A stretch of DNA of 64,000 nt from Rhizobium terrae (GTDB lineage: Bacteria > Pseudomonadota > Alphaproteobacteria > Rhizobiales > Rhizobiaceae): assembly GCF_003425685.1 (NCBI RefSeq), contig NZ_QJKM01000006.1, positions 62,001 to 126,000 on the forward strand, in the 5' to 3' direction. The notes beneath the pieces were generated by a model. It searched no databases and was not told the DNA's origin. It saw only the letters and a program-made list of their open reading frames with translations. A program made the position numbers and the translations under genes. Shown one piece after another: positions 47,461 to 55,777 of the stretch. Each line of letters opens with the position of its first letter. Position 1 is the first letter of the stretch.

Positions 47461-48195
47461 ATGCTTCTTCCTCCCTGATGTTCACGACAACGACTGCATG
47501 CCGTCACCGCAGTTCGCCCTCCATGCCGCAACTCCCAAGGGCGGGAACGATGCTTCCGCCGGGTCTTACGGGACGGTTTTGGTGCTCCGACGGCATTCTA
47601 TCAACCGGTCGCGGGCCGCCATGGGGACCGGTTCTCCTCTCCTCCTCGCGCCACAGATCCGCGTCGGCCGTATTCCCCATACGACACTCTCCGTGTATGC
47701 ACCGAATGCGCGCTGCGGCATTCTAGACGGTTTGAACCGCGGGTGAAGAGCCTATCGCAAAAATCTCAGGGAACCTGACTTTTTGTATCCCAAAATGAAA
47801 AGGCAGCTTGTCGTTTCCGGCCGGATGTGTTGAAATTCCAAGGCTCGGATAGGCGGTGCGGTGGAGGCCGGCATCACCTTGGGAGACCGGGCGTGGGAGG
47901 AAATCGGTGTATACACAGCTGTTCCTTACAGTTGCCGCTGCCGTCGACAAGTCAGGGTCGGTTTCGGCTGCGAAGGCATCGTGCCGCCGGCATGTCACAA
48001 GATCTTCAGCGCATCGGATCGCCGCTGGTGGGCTGCATCCGGCAATTGCTGACCTCTTCGACATTTCCAAGCGCCGGGAGCCGTCGGCGGCCTGAGTCGC
48101 CGTCGCGCATGAGGAGGATATTATGCCGGCCGGAGGGTAGGGAGCCCCGAGGCCTTTTTTCCAGCAAGACCTGGTTTCAACGGGAGGAGAAACAC
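47461..48195. promoter_or_regulatory. 735-bp divergent region with operator-like site C (47781-47795)
   Basis: No convincing gene. Site C is TTTTG-TATCC-CAAAA (47781-47795), a perfect 5-bp-arm palindrome that shares TATCCCAA with sites A and B at 42.8-43.0 kb. The last part carries the SD GGGAGGAG of the TRAP binding protein. Short frames on both strands (for example 47856-48095 on plus) lack SDs and family motifs. The long gap suggests a lost gene or a complex control region. Confidence 0.45.
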
Positions 48196-49230
48196 ATGAA
48201 CCTGAAGGCATTGCTCGCTTCGGCCGGCCTTGCGGCGCTTGCCGCGACGGCACCGGTTGTTCCGGCTCAGGCCGCCGAGGTGGAACTGACGCTGTCTCAC
48301 TGGGTACCGGCGACGCACGCGCTGCAGCCGGGCGGCATGGAACCCTGGGCGAAGTCGATCAAGGACGCGTCCGGCGGGCGCATCCAGATCACGATATATC
48401 CCGCATCGCAGCTCGGCGCGGCGCAGGACCATTACGACATGGCGCGCGACGGCATCGTCGATATCGGTTTCATCAACCCGGGTTATCAGCCGGGACGTTT
48501 CCCGATCATCGCGGCCGGCGAAATTCCCTTCCTGATCTCGAATGCCAAGGGCGGGTCCCGGGCGCTTGACGAATGGTACCGTCAATATGCGGCCAGGGAG
48601 ATGAAGGATGTCTATGTCTGCATGGCGATTATTCACGATCCCGGCACGCTGCACGGCATCAAGGGGCCGATCCAGGTTCCGGCCGACCTGAAGGGCAAGA
48701 ATATCCGCCCGGCTCACGCCACGATGGCCCGTATGGTCAATTCGCTCGGCGCCGCTTCCGTGCAGGTGCCGGCCGGCGAAATGCGCGAACTGATCTCCAA
48801 GGGCGGTGCCGACATGACCGCCTCGCCCTGGAATTCGATCTACACGTTCGGCCTGCAGGACGTCACCAAGCACCATCTCGACCTGCCGTTCTACGCCACG
48901 ACTTTCGCCTTCGTCATGAACAAGGCGAAGATCGACGGGCTTTCGGCCGCCGATCGTAAGGTGATCAACGATCATTGCACGCCGGAATGGGCGGAGAAGA
49001 TGGCGAGCAAATGGGCCGATGCGGAAGCGGCCGGCCGCCAGAAGATGATCGATGCCGGCGGCCACACGCTCTACAAACCGACGCCGGATGAAGTGGGTCT
49101 CTGGAAGAAGGCGACCGGCTCGCTGCAGGGCGAATGGGAAGCCGCGGCCACCAAGGCAGGCATCGATTCGAAAGCCGCCTGGGCAAGCCTCAGCGACACG
49201 CTGAAGAAATACGGCGCCGACGTTAAGTGA
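48196..49230 (+). CDS. TRAP transporter substrate-binding protein (DctP)
   Basis: 344 aa from the ATG at 48196 (SD GGGAGGAGAAACAC). The Sec signal peptide is MNLKALLASAGLAALAATAP and ends at PAQAAEVEL. The mature DctP fold: LTLSHWVPATHALQPGGMEPWAKSI, IYPASQLGAAQDHYDMARDGIVDIGFINPGYQPGRFP, LKGKNIRPAHATMARMVNSLGAASVQVPAGEMRELISKGGADMT with the carboxylate-binding Arg region, and WNSIYTFGLQDVTKHH. A ligand with a carboxylate group is expected. A stem-loop follows the stop. Confidence 0.93.
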   Translation: MNLKALLASAGLAALAATAPVVPAQAAEVELTLSHWVPATHALQPGGMEPWAKSIKDASGGRIQITIYPASQLGAAQDHYDMARDGIVDIGFINPGYQPGRFPIIAAGEIPFLISNAKGGSRALDEWYRQYAAREMKDVYVCMAIIHDPGTLHGIKGPIQVPADLKGKNIRPAHATMARMVNSLGAASVQVPAGEMRELISKGGADMTASPWNSIYTFGLQDVTKHHLDLPFYATTFAFVMNKAKIDGLSAADRKVINDHCTPEWAEKMASKWADAEAAGRQKMIDAGGHTLYKPTPDEVGLWKKATGSLQGEWEAAATKAGIDSKAAWASLSDTLKKYGADVK

Positions 49231-49246
49231 TCCTCCCCGAGTTCCT

Positions 49247-49270
49247 GACGGGCGCTTCTTAGCGCCCGTC
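49247..49270 (+). other. Stem-loop between dctP and dctQ
   Basis: Perfect 10-bp stem GACGGGCGCT (49247-49256) and AGCGCCCGTC (49261-49270) with loop TCTT, followed by TTCCTT. It is a partial terminator or 3'-end stabiliser that separates binding-protein from membrane-subunit expression. Confidence 0.7.
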
Positions 49271-49296
49271 TTCCTTATCCGCTCATCGAGTGCTTC

Positions 49297-49797
49297 ATGA
49301 ACCGCTATCTCGAACGCTTTAGCGATATCGTCGATCTGGTGGCCGGTGTCCTGCTCGGGCTCTGTACGCTGCTGATCGTCGCCTCGACGATCGGCCGTTA
49401 TGTCTTTGCCTGGCCGATCCCGGATTCCTTCGACATTTCCCGCTATCTGATCGGCGCCTGCCTGATGTGGGGCTTCGCCTCGCTTGGTTATCGCGGCGGC
49501 CATATCGTCGTCGATCTGCTTTACGAGCCCCTGGGGCCGACCGGTCGGCGCATCCTGAATTTCATCTCCTGGGCGCTGCTTTTGGCCTTCACGATCATGC
49601 TCGCCTACATGATGTTCTTCCGCCTCACCAGCGCCTATCGGAGCAACGAGGCGACGTTCGACCTGCGCATCGAGGTCTGGCCGCTGATCGGGCTGATCTG
49701 GCTCGGCTGCGCATCGGCTGTCGTCACGACGGCGGTGGCGCCTTTCGTCCGGCGGGAGCCGGAAAAAATCGATCCGCTCGAGGGCCATGGCGTATGA
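49297..49797 (+). CDS. TRAP transporter small membrane subunit (DctQ)
   Basis: 166 aa with four hydrophobic segments and the DctQ pattern: TLLIVASTIGRYVFAWPIPDSFDISRYLIGACLMWG, then a GGHIVVDLLYE loop. It is followed by an ATGA overlap with dctM. It assembles with DctM to couple ion flow to uptake of the ligand held by DctP. Confidence 0.92.
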   Translation: MNRYLERFSDIVDLVAGVLLGLCTLLIVASTIGRYVFAWPIPDSFDISRYLIGACLMWGFASLGYRGGHIVVDLLYEPLGPTGRRILNFISWALLLAFTIMLAYMMFFRLTSAYRSNEATFDLRIEVWPLIGLIWLGCASAVVTTAVAPFVRREPEKIDPLEGHGV

Positions 49798-51089
49798 GTA
49801 CCGCTGATCTCGTCGCTATTGGCGGCTTCATCGCCATGTTCGTGCTCATGGGCCTGCGCGTGCCGCTCGGCGTCGCCATGGGTCTTGTCGGCATTTTCGG
49901 TTTTGCCGCCATGCGCGGCATCAATCCGGCGCTCAATCTTCTCACCACCTCGCCGATCCGCGTGATCACCGATTTCAATCTGACGCTGGTGCCCTTTTTC
50001 ATCCTGATGGGCGCCTTCGCCACCAATTCCGGCATGTCGCGCGAATTGTTCCGGACCGGCAATGCCTGGCTTGGCCAGTTCCGCGGCGGCCTGGCGCTTT
50101 CGACGATTGCCGCCTGCGCCGGGTTCGCGGCGATCTGCGGCAGTTCGATCGCCACCGCCGCGACCATGACCCGCATCGCGCTGCCGGAAATGCGCAAGGC
50201 CGGTTATGCCGATGCGACCTCCACCGGCGTCATCGCCGCCGGCGGTACGCTCGGTATCCTGATCCCGCCTTCGGTCATGATGGTGGTCTACGCTTTTCTG
50301 ACCGAGACCGATGTCGGGCAGTTGCTGATGGCGGGCATCGTGCCCGGCATCCTGGCGACGCTCATGTATATGGCGACCGTGTTGATAGCGCATGGCAAGC
50401 GCCTGCCGCCCGGCACAAAATTCGACCTCAGGGAAGCGTTGGCCTCGCTGCGCGATGTCTGGGCCGTGCTGCTTCTCTTCCTGGCGGTGATCGGCGTGAT
50501 CTACCTCGGTATCGCGACCGCGACGGAGGCGGCGGCGGTCGGCGCGCTGCTGACAATGGTAATCGGCGTGGTGCGCAAACGGCTCAACACGAAACTCATC
50601 ATGCGGAGCCTGGTGGAATCGCTCCGCACTTCGGTTTCGCTGTTCAGCGTGCTGATCGGGGCGATCCTGTTCGGCTATTTCCTGGCGATCACCCAGTCAC
50701 CGCAGAAGCTGACGGCCTTCCTCGTCGGGATGGATCTCGGTCCATACGGCACGCTGACGCTGATCCTCGTGATCTTTTTCATTGCCGGTGCGCTGATGGA
50801 CGAGATGGCGATGATCATCCTCCTCGTGCCGATCGTCTTTCCCGTCGTCACGCATCTCGGCTTCGACCCGATCTGGTTCGGCGTCATCATCGTCGTCGCC
50901 TGCGAGCTCGGCATGATCACCCCGCCGGTCGGCATCAACGTGTTCGTCATCAATTCGATCGCCAAGGACGTGAAGATCACGACGATTTATGGCGGGGTGA
51001 TGCCATTCATCCTGACGGACATCATCCGCCTGATCCTGCTGATCGTCTTCCCGATGATCGCGCTCTGGCTTCCACAAACCATGCGATAG
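49794..51089 (+). CDS. TRAP transporter large membrane subunit (DctM)
   Basis: 431 aa, standard DctM length, about twelve hydrophobic segments. Motifs: VPLGVAMGLVGIFGF, LTLVPFFILMGAFATNSGMSRELF, CAGFAAICGSSIATAATMTRIALPEM, GYADATSTGVIAAGGTLGILIPPSVMMVVY, FIAGALMDEMAMIILLVPIVFPV and CELGMITPPVGINVFVI. The start is set by the ATGA overlap with dctQ. Confidence 0.94.
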   Translation: MSTADLVAIGGFIAMFVLMGLRVPLGVAMGLVGIFGFAAMRGINPALNLLTTSPIRVITDFNLTLVPFFILMGAFATNSGMSRELFRTGNAWLGQFRGGLALSTIAACAGFAAICGSSIATAATMTRIALPEMRKAGYADATSTGVIAAGGTLGILIPPSVMMVVYAFLTETDVGQLLMAGIVPGILATLMYMATVLIAHGKRLPPGTKFDLREALASLRDVWAVLLLFLAVIGVIYLGIATATEAAAVGALLTMVIGVVRKRLNTKLIMRSLVESLRTSVSLFSVLIGAILFGYFLAITQSPQKLTAFLVGMDLGPYGTLTLILVIFFIAGALMDEMAMIILLVPIVFPVVTHLGFDPIWFGVIIVVACELGMITPPVGINVFVINSIAKDVKITTIYGGVMPFILTDIIRLILLIVFPMIALWLPQTMR

Positions 51090-51094
51090 CGCCC

Positions 51095-51553
51095 ATGCAG
51101 ATACCAGGTCTGAAACCGTTTTGCGAAGTCCGCGCCGAACTCGGCCCACCGATTGAGAAGGGAGGCGGACCGGGTGTCCGCTGGCGGATTATCCCGATCA
51201 TCGGCGGCACGGTCGAGGGGGAGCGGCTTTCCGGCCGCGTCCTCAATCTCGGCGCGGACTGGCAAAGCAATTACGATGCAGGTTATTCGGAACTCGACAC
51301 GCGTTATGTGATCGAGACCCATGACGGGGCGCTGGTCGACATCCGCAATTTTGGCCTGCGGCACGGCCCGCCGGAGGTCTTGGCGAGAATGGCGGCGGGT
51401 GAGCCGGTCGATCCGGCGCTCTATTACATGCGTACCACGCCACGTCTCCAGACGGGCGACCCGCGTTACGACTGGCTGAACCGTACCCTTTTCATCGGCA
51501 CCGGCGAGCGCCTGGCAAGTGCGGTGCACATTTCGATCTTCGAGGTGCTCTGA
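51095..51553 (+). CDS. DUF3237 family protein
   Basis: 152 aa, a small beta-rich protein with the DUF3237 pattern: GPGVRWRIIPIIGGTVEGERLSGRVLNLGADW, TRYVIETHDGALVDIRNFGLR, YYMRTTPRLQTGDPRYDWLNRTLFIGTGER. No signal peptide or catalytic motif is visible. It starts 5 bp after dctM and ends at a strong terminator, so it is co-transcribed with the importer. The biochemical function is unknown; members commonly sit beside aromatic or hydroxy-acid catabolic genes, which suggests an accessory enzymatic or binding role. Confidence 0.8.
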   Translation: MQIPGLKPFCEVRAELGPPIEKGGGPGVRWRIIPIIGGTVEGERLSGRVLNLGADWQSNYDAGYSELDTRYVIETHDGALVDIRNFGLRHGPPEVLARMAAGEPVDPALYYMRTTPRLQTGDPRYDWLNRTLFIGTGERLASAVHISIFEVL

Positions 51554-51580
51554 ACCACGATCCACCTGGGCACGGAGGGG

Positions 51581-51616
51581 AAAAAGGCCGCCGGACTTCC
51601 ATCCGGCGGCCTTTTT
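51581..51616. terminator. Bidirectional Rho-independent terminator
   Basis: Perfect 15-bp inverted repeat, AAAAAGGCCGCCGGA (51581-51595) and TCCGGCGGCCTTTTT (51602-51616), loop CTTCCA. It serves both the rightward TRAP-DUF3237 operon and the leftward decarboxylase-dehydrogenase gene. Confidence 0.92.
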
Positions 51617-51640
51617 GTCGAGACGTCAATCGAATGGCGA

Positions 51641-54600
51641 TCAGGCCATGTGGATCGTCTTGACCTCGAAATAATTCTCCAGTCCTTCCGGACCACCTTC
51701 GCGGCCGACGCCCGACTGCTTGAAGCCGCCGAACGGATGGTGGATATCGACGATCATGCCGTTCACCGTGACGCTGCCGGTGCGCATGCGGCGGGCAAAG
51801 GCGTAGCCGCGCTCCGGATTGGCGGTGAAGACGGCGCCCGAGAGGCCGTACATCGTATCGTTGGCGATCCTGACCGCCTCTTCCTCATCCTTGTAGGTGA
51901 TGATCGACACGACCGGACCAAAAATTTCTTCCTGGGCGATTTTCATGTCCATCGTGACGCCGGTGAAGACGGTCGGCTCGATGAAATAACCCTTGTCGAG
52001 GCCGGCCGGGCGACCGCCGCCGCAGGCGATCGTCGCACCGCCGTCGCGGCCGGCGGCGATATAGCCTTCCACGCGGGCAAGCTGGCGGGCCATGGTGAGC
52101 GGGCCCATCTGGGTGGTCGGATCGGCAGGGTCGCCGACCTTGATGTTCTTCACCGCGCCGACATAGAGATCGGTGAATTCCTTGGCGCGGGATTCCGGCA
52201 CCAGGATGCGGGTCAGCGAGAAGCAGACCTGGCCGGTGATCGGCATGGAATAGACCATCAGGCTCGGCAATGCCTTGGCGAAGTCCGCATCGTCGAGAAG
52301 CACGGCCGCGGACTTGCCGCCGAGTTCCAGGCTGTAGCGGGCAAGGCGCTCGGAGCAGGCGGCCGCGATCGTGCGGCCGGCAATCGTCGAGCCGGTGAAG
52401 GAGACCTTGTCGATGCCCTTGTGGCGGACGAGATAGTCGCCGCCTTCGCGGCCGGCCGGGACGAGATTGAAGACGCCCTTCGGAATGCCGGCCTGCTCGA
52501 TGCATTCGGCAAGGATATAGGCATCCAGCGGGGTTTCGGGCGAGGGCTTGGAAACGACGGTGCAGCCGGCGGCAAGCGCTGCGGAGACCTTGTAGTTCAG
52601 TAGAACCATCGGCGCATTCCACGGCGTGATCGCGGCGCAAACACCGACCGGCTCGCGCACGACGCGGACATTGCCGCCATCGGCGCGCTTGCGGTGGCTG
52701 ACGAAATCGTCCTTCTCGATCAGGTCCGCATAATAGGTGTAGAGGCCGGGGTTCTGGCCGACGAGCTTCTTGGTCAGGAAGATCGGCGCGCCGACCTGGG
52801 TGGTCCAGGCATTGGCGATGTCGTCGAGGCGGGCGGTGAGCAGTTCGGCGACCTTGCGCAGATAACCGGCGCGTTCCTTGTTGCTCATGCGCAGCCACGG
52901 GCCGTTGTCGAAGGCGTCGCGGGCGGCGGCAACGGCTTTGTCGATATCGGCATTGGTCGCTTCCGGATAGCGCAGCAGCACTTCCTCGGTCACCGGCGAG
53001 ATGACGTCGAGCATGTTCGTGCCGGATGGGGCGACCCATTCGCCATTGATGAAGAATTTTTCCGGTGCCTTGAGGACTTTGTCGTTTCTTACAGCGATGT
53101 TCATTTCAGTCTTCTCCTCCGACAGAATGATTTCCAGCAGGCGCGGCCCCTTCATGCCCAGAACGTATTGGAGGCATGAGGACAGCTCTTCTCCTTTTTC
53201 GCAGCGCACGGCCTTGCAGCCCTGTGCTTCGGCGATCTTGACGAAATCCATGTGGCCGATGTCGACGCCGTCGATGCGACCCGAGCCGCTCCGCTCGGCG
53301 ATCGCCTTCAGCACCTTGTAGCCGCCATTGTTCAGGATGACGATCAGGAGGTTGGCGTCGTATTCGACCGCCGACCAGATCGACTGGATGGAATAAAGGC
53401 TTGAGCCGTCGCCGATCACGGCGATGACCGGCTGCTGCGGGTTTGTCAGCGCCGCGCCGACCGAGCCGGGCAGGGCGTAACCCAGGCCGCCGCTGGCGGT
53501 GGCGAAGAAACCGGTCGGTCGTTCGATCGGGAAGAAGTCGTGCAGTGCATCGCGGCCGCCCGGCGCTTCCTCGAAGACGATGCTGTCCGGCGAACGGACG
53601 TCGGCGAGCGTCTGGTAGAAGAATTCCTGGGTGATGCCCCTGGGCGTCTTCAGCCTCGGAATGGTGCGGGCCGGCAAGTCGCTCCGCTGCGGCCGGCTGC
53701 GAACCCGCTGGACCAGACCTTCGGCCGCTGTGCGCAGATTGGAGATCATCGCATTGCCGGCGATCGCGCCGGCCGCCTGGGCCGGATCGTCGGTGATCAG
53801 CCAGAGTTCGGCGCCCGGCGGAATATCCGGGCCGGAGCCCGCGAAATGATAGGTGAAGGCAGGTGCGCCAAGTACCAGCACGAGGTCGGCATTGCCGAGG
53901 CAGTTGGTGAGCTTCGGCTGGAAGGCGGGCAGGAAGCCGGCAAACAGCGGATGCCGTTCCGGGAAACTGCCGCGCGAAGATAGCGGACTGACCCAGACCT
54001 TGGCCTGCAGGATTTCCGCAAGCCGCACCGTCGCATCCCAGCCGCCGTCGATATCGACGCCGGGGCCGACGACCAGCACCGGTTCCTTCGCATCGTTGAG
54101 CCGGGCCGCCAGATCATCGAGCGCGGAGGCCGGCGCGCTGATCACCGTCTCGACGTCGCGGATGGCGATCGGCCGCGCCGGCGCCTGCCAGTCGCTGAGC
54201 GGCACCGAGACCATGACCGGGCCGCGCGGCGCCTGCATCGCCATATGATAGGCGCGGGCGATCGCCGCCGGCACGTCTTCGGCGCGCGCCGGTTCGCAGG
54301 CCCATTTCACATAGGGTTTCGGAAAGTCCGTCGGGTTTTCGGCGAAGAGGAAAGGATCATGCGGCAGAAGATCGCGGCTCTGCTGGCCGGTGGTGATGAT
54401 CAGCGGCGCGCGGTTGCGATAGGCCGTATAGATATTGCCGAGCGCATGCCCAAGGCCGGCGGCAGAGTGCAGGTTCACGAAAGCCGGGCCGCGCGTCACC
54501 TGCGCATAGGCATCCGCCATGGCGACGACGATCGATTCCTGCAGGCCGAGAACGTAGGAAAAGTCTTCGGGGATGTTCATGAACGTCGGCAGTTCGGTCG

Positions 54601-54724
54601 AGCCCGGATTGCCGAAGATGCGGTCCATCCCCTTCCGGCGCAGAAAGTCGAACACCGCCTCGGCCACTGTCTGCTGGCGCAGCGCGGTACTGCCGGAGAT
54701 GAAATCCAGCGACATCTTGTTCAT
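51641..54724 (-). CDS. Fusion: benzoylformate-decarboxylase-like ThDP enzyme + aldehyde dehydrogenase
   Basis: One open frame of 1027 aa. Residues 1-540 are a ThDP enzyme of the benzoylformate decarboxylase (MdlC) branch: FGNPGSTELPTF with the cofactor Glu44, NLHSAAGLGHALGNIYTAYRNRAPLIIT, and the Mg/ThDP motif GDGSSLYSIQSIWSAVEY...NNGGY. Residues 541-1027 are a complete NAD(P) aldehyde dehydrogenase: ITPWNAP (Asn703), LELGGKSA (Glu800), GQVCFS (Cys834), EEIFGPVVSI, PFGGFKQSGVGREGG. The combined reaction would be aryl-2-ketoacid -> aldehyde + CO2 -> carboxylate. Met541 has its own SD, so a separate 487-aa dehydrogenase may also be made. A one-base indel near the junction would restore two overlapping genes, so a sequencing error must be excluded. 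It is divergent from a LysR gene. Confidence 0.88.
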   Translation of the reverse strand: MNKMSLDFISGSTALRQQTVAEAVFDFLRRKGMDRIFGNPGSTELPTFMNIPEDFSYVLGLQESIVVAMADAYAQVTRGPAFVNLHSAAGLGHALGNIYTAYRNRAPLIITTGQQSRDLLPHDPFLFAENPTDFPKPYVKWACEPARAEDVPAAIARAYHMAMQAPRGPVMVSVPLSDWQAPARPIAIRDVETVISAPASALDDLAARLNDAKEPVLVVGPGVDIDGGWDATVRLAEILQAKVWVSPLSSRGSFPERHPLFAGFLPAFQPKLTNCLGNADLVLVLGAPAFTYHFAGSGPDIPPGAELWLITDDPAQAAGAIAGNAMISNLRTAAEGLVQRVRSRPQRSDLPARTIPRLKTPRGITQEFFYQTLADVRSPDSIVFEEAPGGRDALHDFFPIERPTGFFATASGGLGYALPGSVGAALTNPQQPVIAVIGDGSSLYSIQSIWSAVEYDANLLIVILNNGGYKVLKAIAERSGSGRIDGVDIGHMDFVKIAEAQGCKAVRCEKGEELSSCLQYVLGMKGPRLLEIILSEEKTEMNIAVRNDKVLKAPEKFFINGEWVAPSGTNMLDVISPVTEEVLLRYPEATNADIDKAVAAARDAFDNGPWLRMSNKERAGYLRKVAELLTARLDDIANAWTTQVGAPIFLTKKLVGQNPGLYTYYADLIEKDDFVSHRKRADGGNVRVVREPVGVCAAITPWNAPMVLLNYKVSAALAAGCTVVSKPSPETPLDAYILAECIEQAGIPKGVFNLVPAGREGGDYLVRHKGIDKVSFTGSTIAGRTIAAACSERLARYSLELGGKSAAVLLDDADFAKALPSLMVYSMPITGQVCFSLTRILVPESRAKEFTDLYVGAVKNIKVGDPADPTTQMGPLTMARQLARVEGYIAAGRDGGATIACGGGRPAGLDKGYFIEPTVFTGVTMDMKIAQEEIFGPVVSIITYKDEEEAVRIANDTMYGLSGAVFTANPERGYAFARRMRTGSVTVNGMIVDIHHPFGGFKQSGVGREGGPEGLENYFEVKTIHMA
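53104..53120 (-). promoter_or_regulatory. Internal ribosome-binding site and start codon for the aldehyde dehydrogenase half
   Basis: On the minus strand GGAGGAG (53120-53114) stands 9 nt before an in-frame ATG (53104-53102) that is codon 541 of the fusion. Starting there gives a 487-aa protein, the normal length of a free aldehyde dehydrogenase. One frame over, TGA overlaps this ATG region (ACTGAAATG), the expected ancestral stop of the decarboxylase. Confidence 0.7.
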
Positions 54725-54803
54725 GGTCAGAGCCTCCTCCCGGCCCCTCGGATACGGTCCGAGTACACATGGTCTGCCGGGAGTGTCGCAGATCGCGCCT
54801 TGT

Positions 54804-54826
54804 CTTGGAATTGAAGAATTTCCAAG
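54804..54826. promoter_or_regulatory. LysR-type palindrome in the decarboxylase/LysR divergon
   Basis: CTTGGAA (54804-54810) and TTCCAAG (54820-54826) are perfect 7-bp arms around a 9-bp AT-rich spacer, 19 bp before the LysR start. Size and symmetry fit a LysR recognition site. It lies within the 120-bp divergent region. Confidence 0.6.
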
Positions 54827-54844
54827 AATCCATTACATGAAGGC

Positions 54845-55765
54845 ATGGCTTTGGATGTGCGATCGGCTCAAATTGTTCTGGAATGCGCCCGCCGCGGCAG
54901 TCTCGGCGCAGCTGCGACGGCGCTCAACATGACCCAGCCGGCGATTACCCGCATGCTGAAACGGCTGGAGGACAGCTATGGCGTGCCGTTGTTCGAGCGG
55001 ACGACGCGGGGCGTGATGCCGACCGTGTTCGGCGATGCGCTACTTCCTTATGCCAAGTTGGTCCTCTCCGAGATCGGCAACGCGAGTGACGTCATTCAGC
55101 AGATGCGGGGCGCAAGCCGGGGCGTGGTCAGGATCGGCGGCGTGGCGAGCGTCGTCAGCGGCTTCATCATCGCCGTCATCGGCGACATGCGCAGCCAGTA
55201 CCCCGAAGTGCAGTATCAAATCATCGAAGACCTTGAAGACCGCGTGCTGGAAGGTTTGAAGGGCGGCATGATCGATGTCGCCATCTCGCCGGAACCCTAT
55301 CTCGACGACGATATCGTCATCGCCACGCCGGATGTCATGCACGATACGGTCTCGGTGTTTGCGAGAGCCGACCATCCGATCGTCGCGCGGGAGCATGTGC
55401 CGCTTGCCGAAGCGGCAGGGTTCGGCTGGGCCATGCCGCCGCCCGGAACCCCGACGGTTCGGGAATGGCAGCGCCGCTTCCACGACAACGCGCTGGAGCC
55501 GGACGCGCCGTCGATCATCTCCCGTTCGGTGCCGGTGCTGAAGGCGGCGGTACTGTCGGAATCGTTGTTCTGCTGGATGCCGCTACCCTTGGTGCGGGAC
55601 GAGGTGGCGAGAGGCGACATGGCCCGGGTCAACGTGCCCCAGCTCGACTGGCAACGGACATTTCGGGTCTATCGCCGCAAGAAGGGTCTGATGACGCCGC
55701 CGACCGCGAACCTGCTGCAGGCCATCCGCCGCGTCAGCGAGACATGGAGCGGCGAAAGCCTCTGA
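54845..55765 (+). CDS. LysR-family transcriptional regulator
   Basis: 306 aa. The HTH is QIVLECARRGSLGAAATALNMTQPAITRMLKRLEDSYGVPLFERTTRGVMPTVFG, of the GbpR/CbbR-like subgroup with a 'TRxLKRLE' recognition helix. A substrate domain follows (residues about 95-300). It is divergent from the decarboxylase-dehydrogenase fusion and the intervening palindrome supports control of it. A keto acid, aldehyde or aromatic acid from that pathway is the expected co-inducer (inference). Confidence 0.9.
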   Translation: MALDVRSAQIVLECARRGSLGAAATALNMTQPAITRMLKRLEDSYGVPLFERTTRGVMPTVFGDALLPYAKLVLSEIGNASDVIQQMRGASRGVVRIGGVASVVSGFIIAVIGDMRSQYPEVQYQIIEDLEDRVLEGLKGGMIDVAISPEPYLDDDIVIATPDVMHDTVSVFARADHPIVAREHVPLAEAAGFGWAMPPPGTPTVREWQRRFHDNALEPDAPSIISRSVPVLKAAVLSESLFCWMPLPLVRDEVARGDMARVNVPQLDWQRTFRVYRRKKGLMTPPTANLLQAIRRVSETWSGESL

Positions 55766-55777
55766 GCGGTTACTGCG

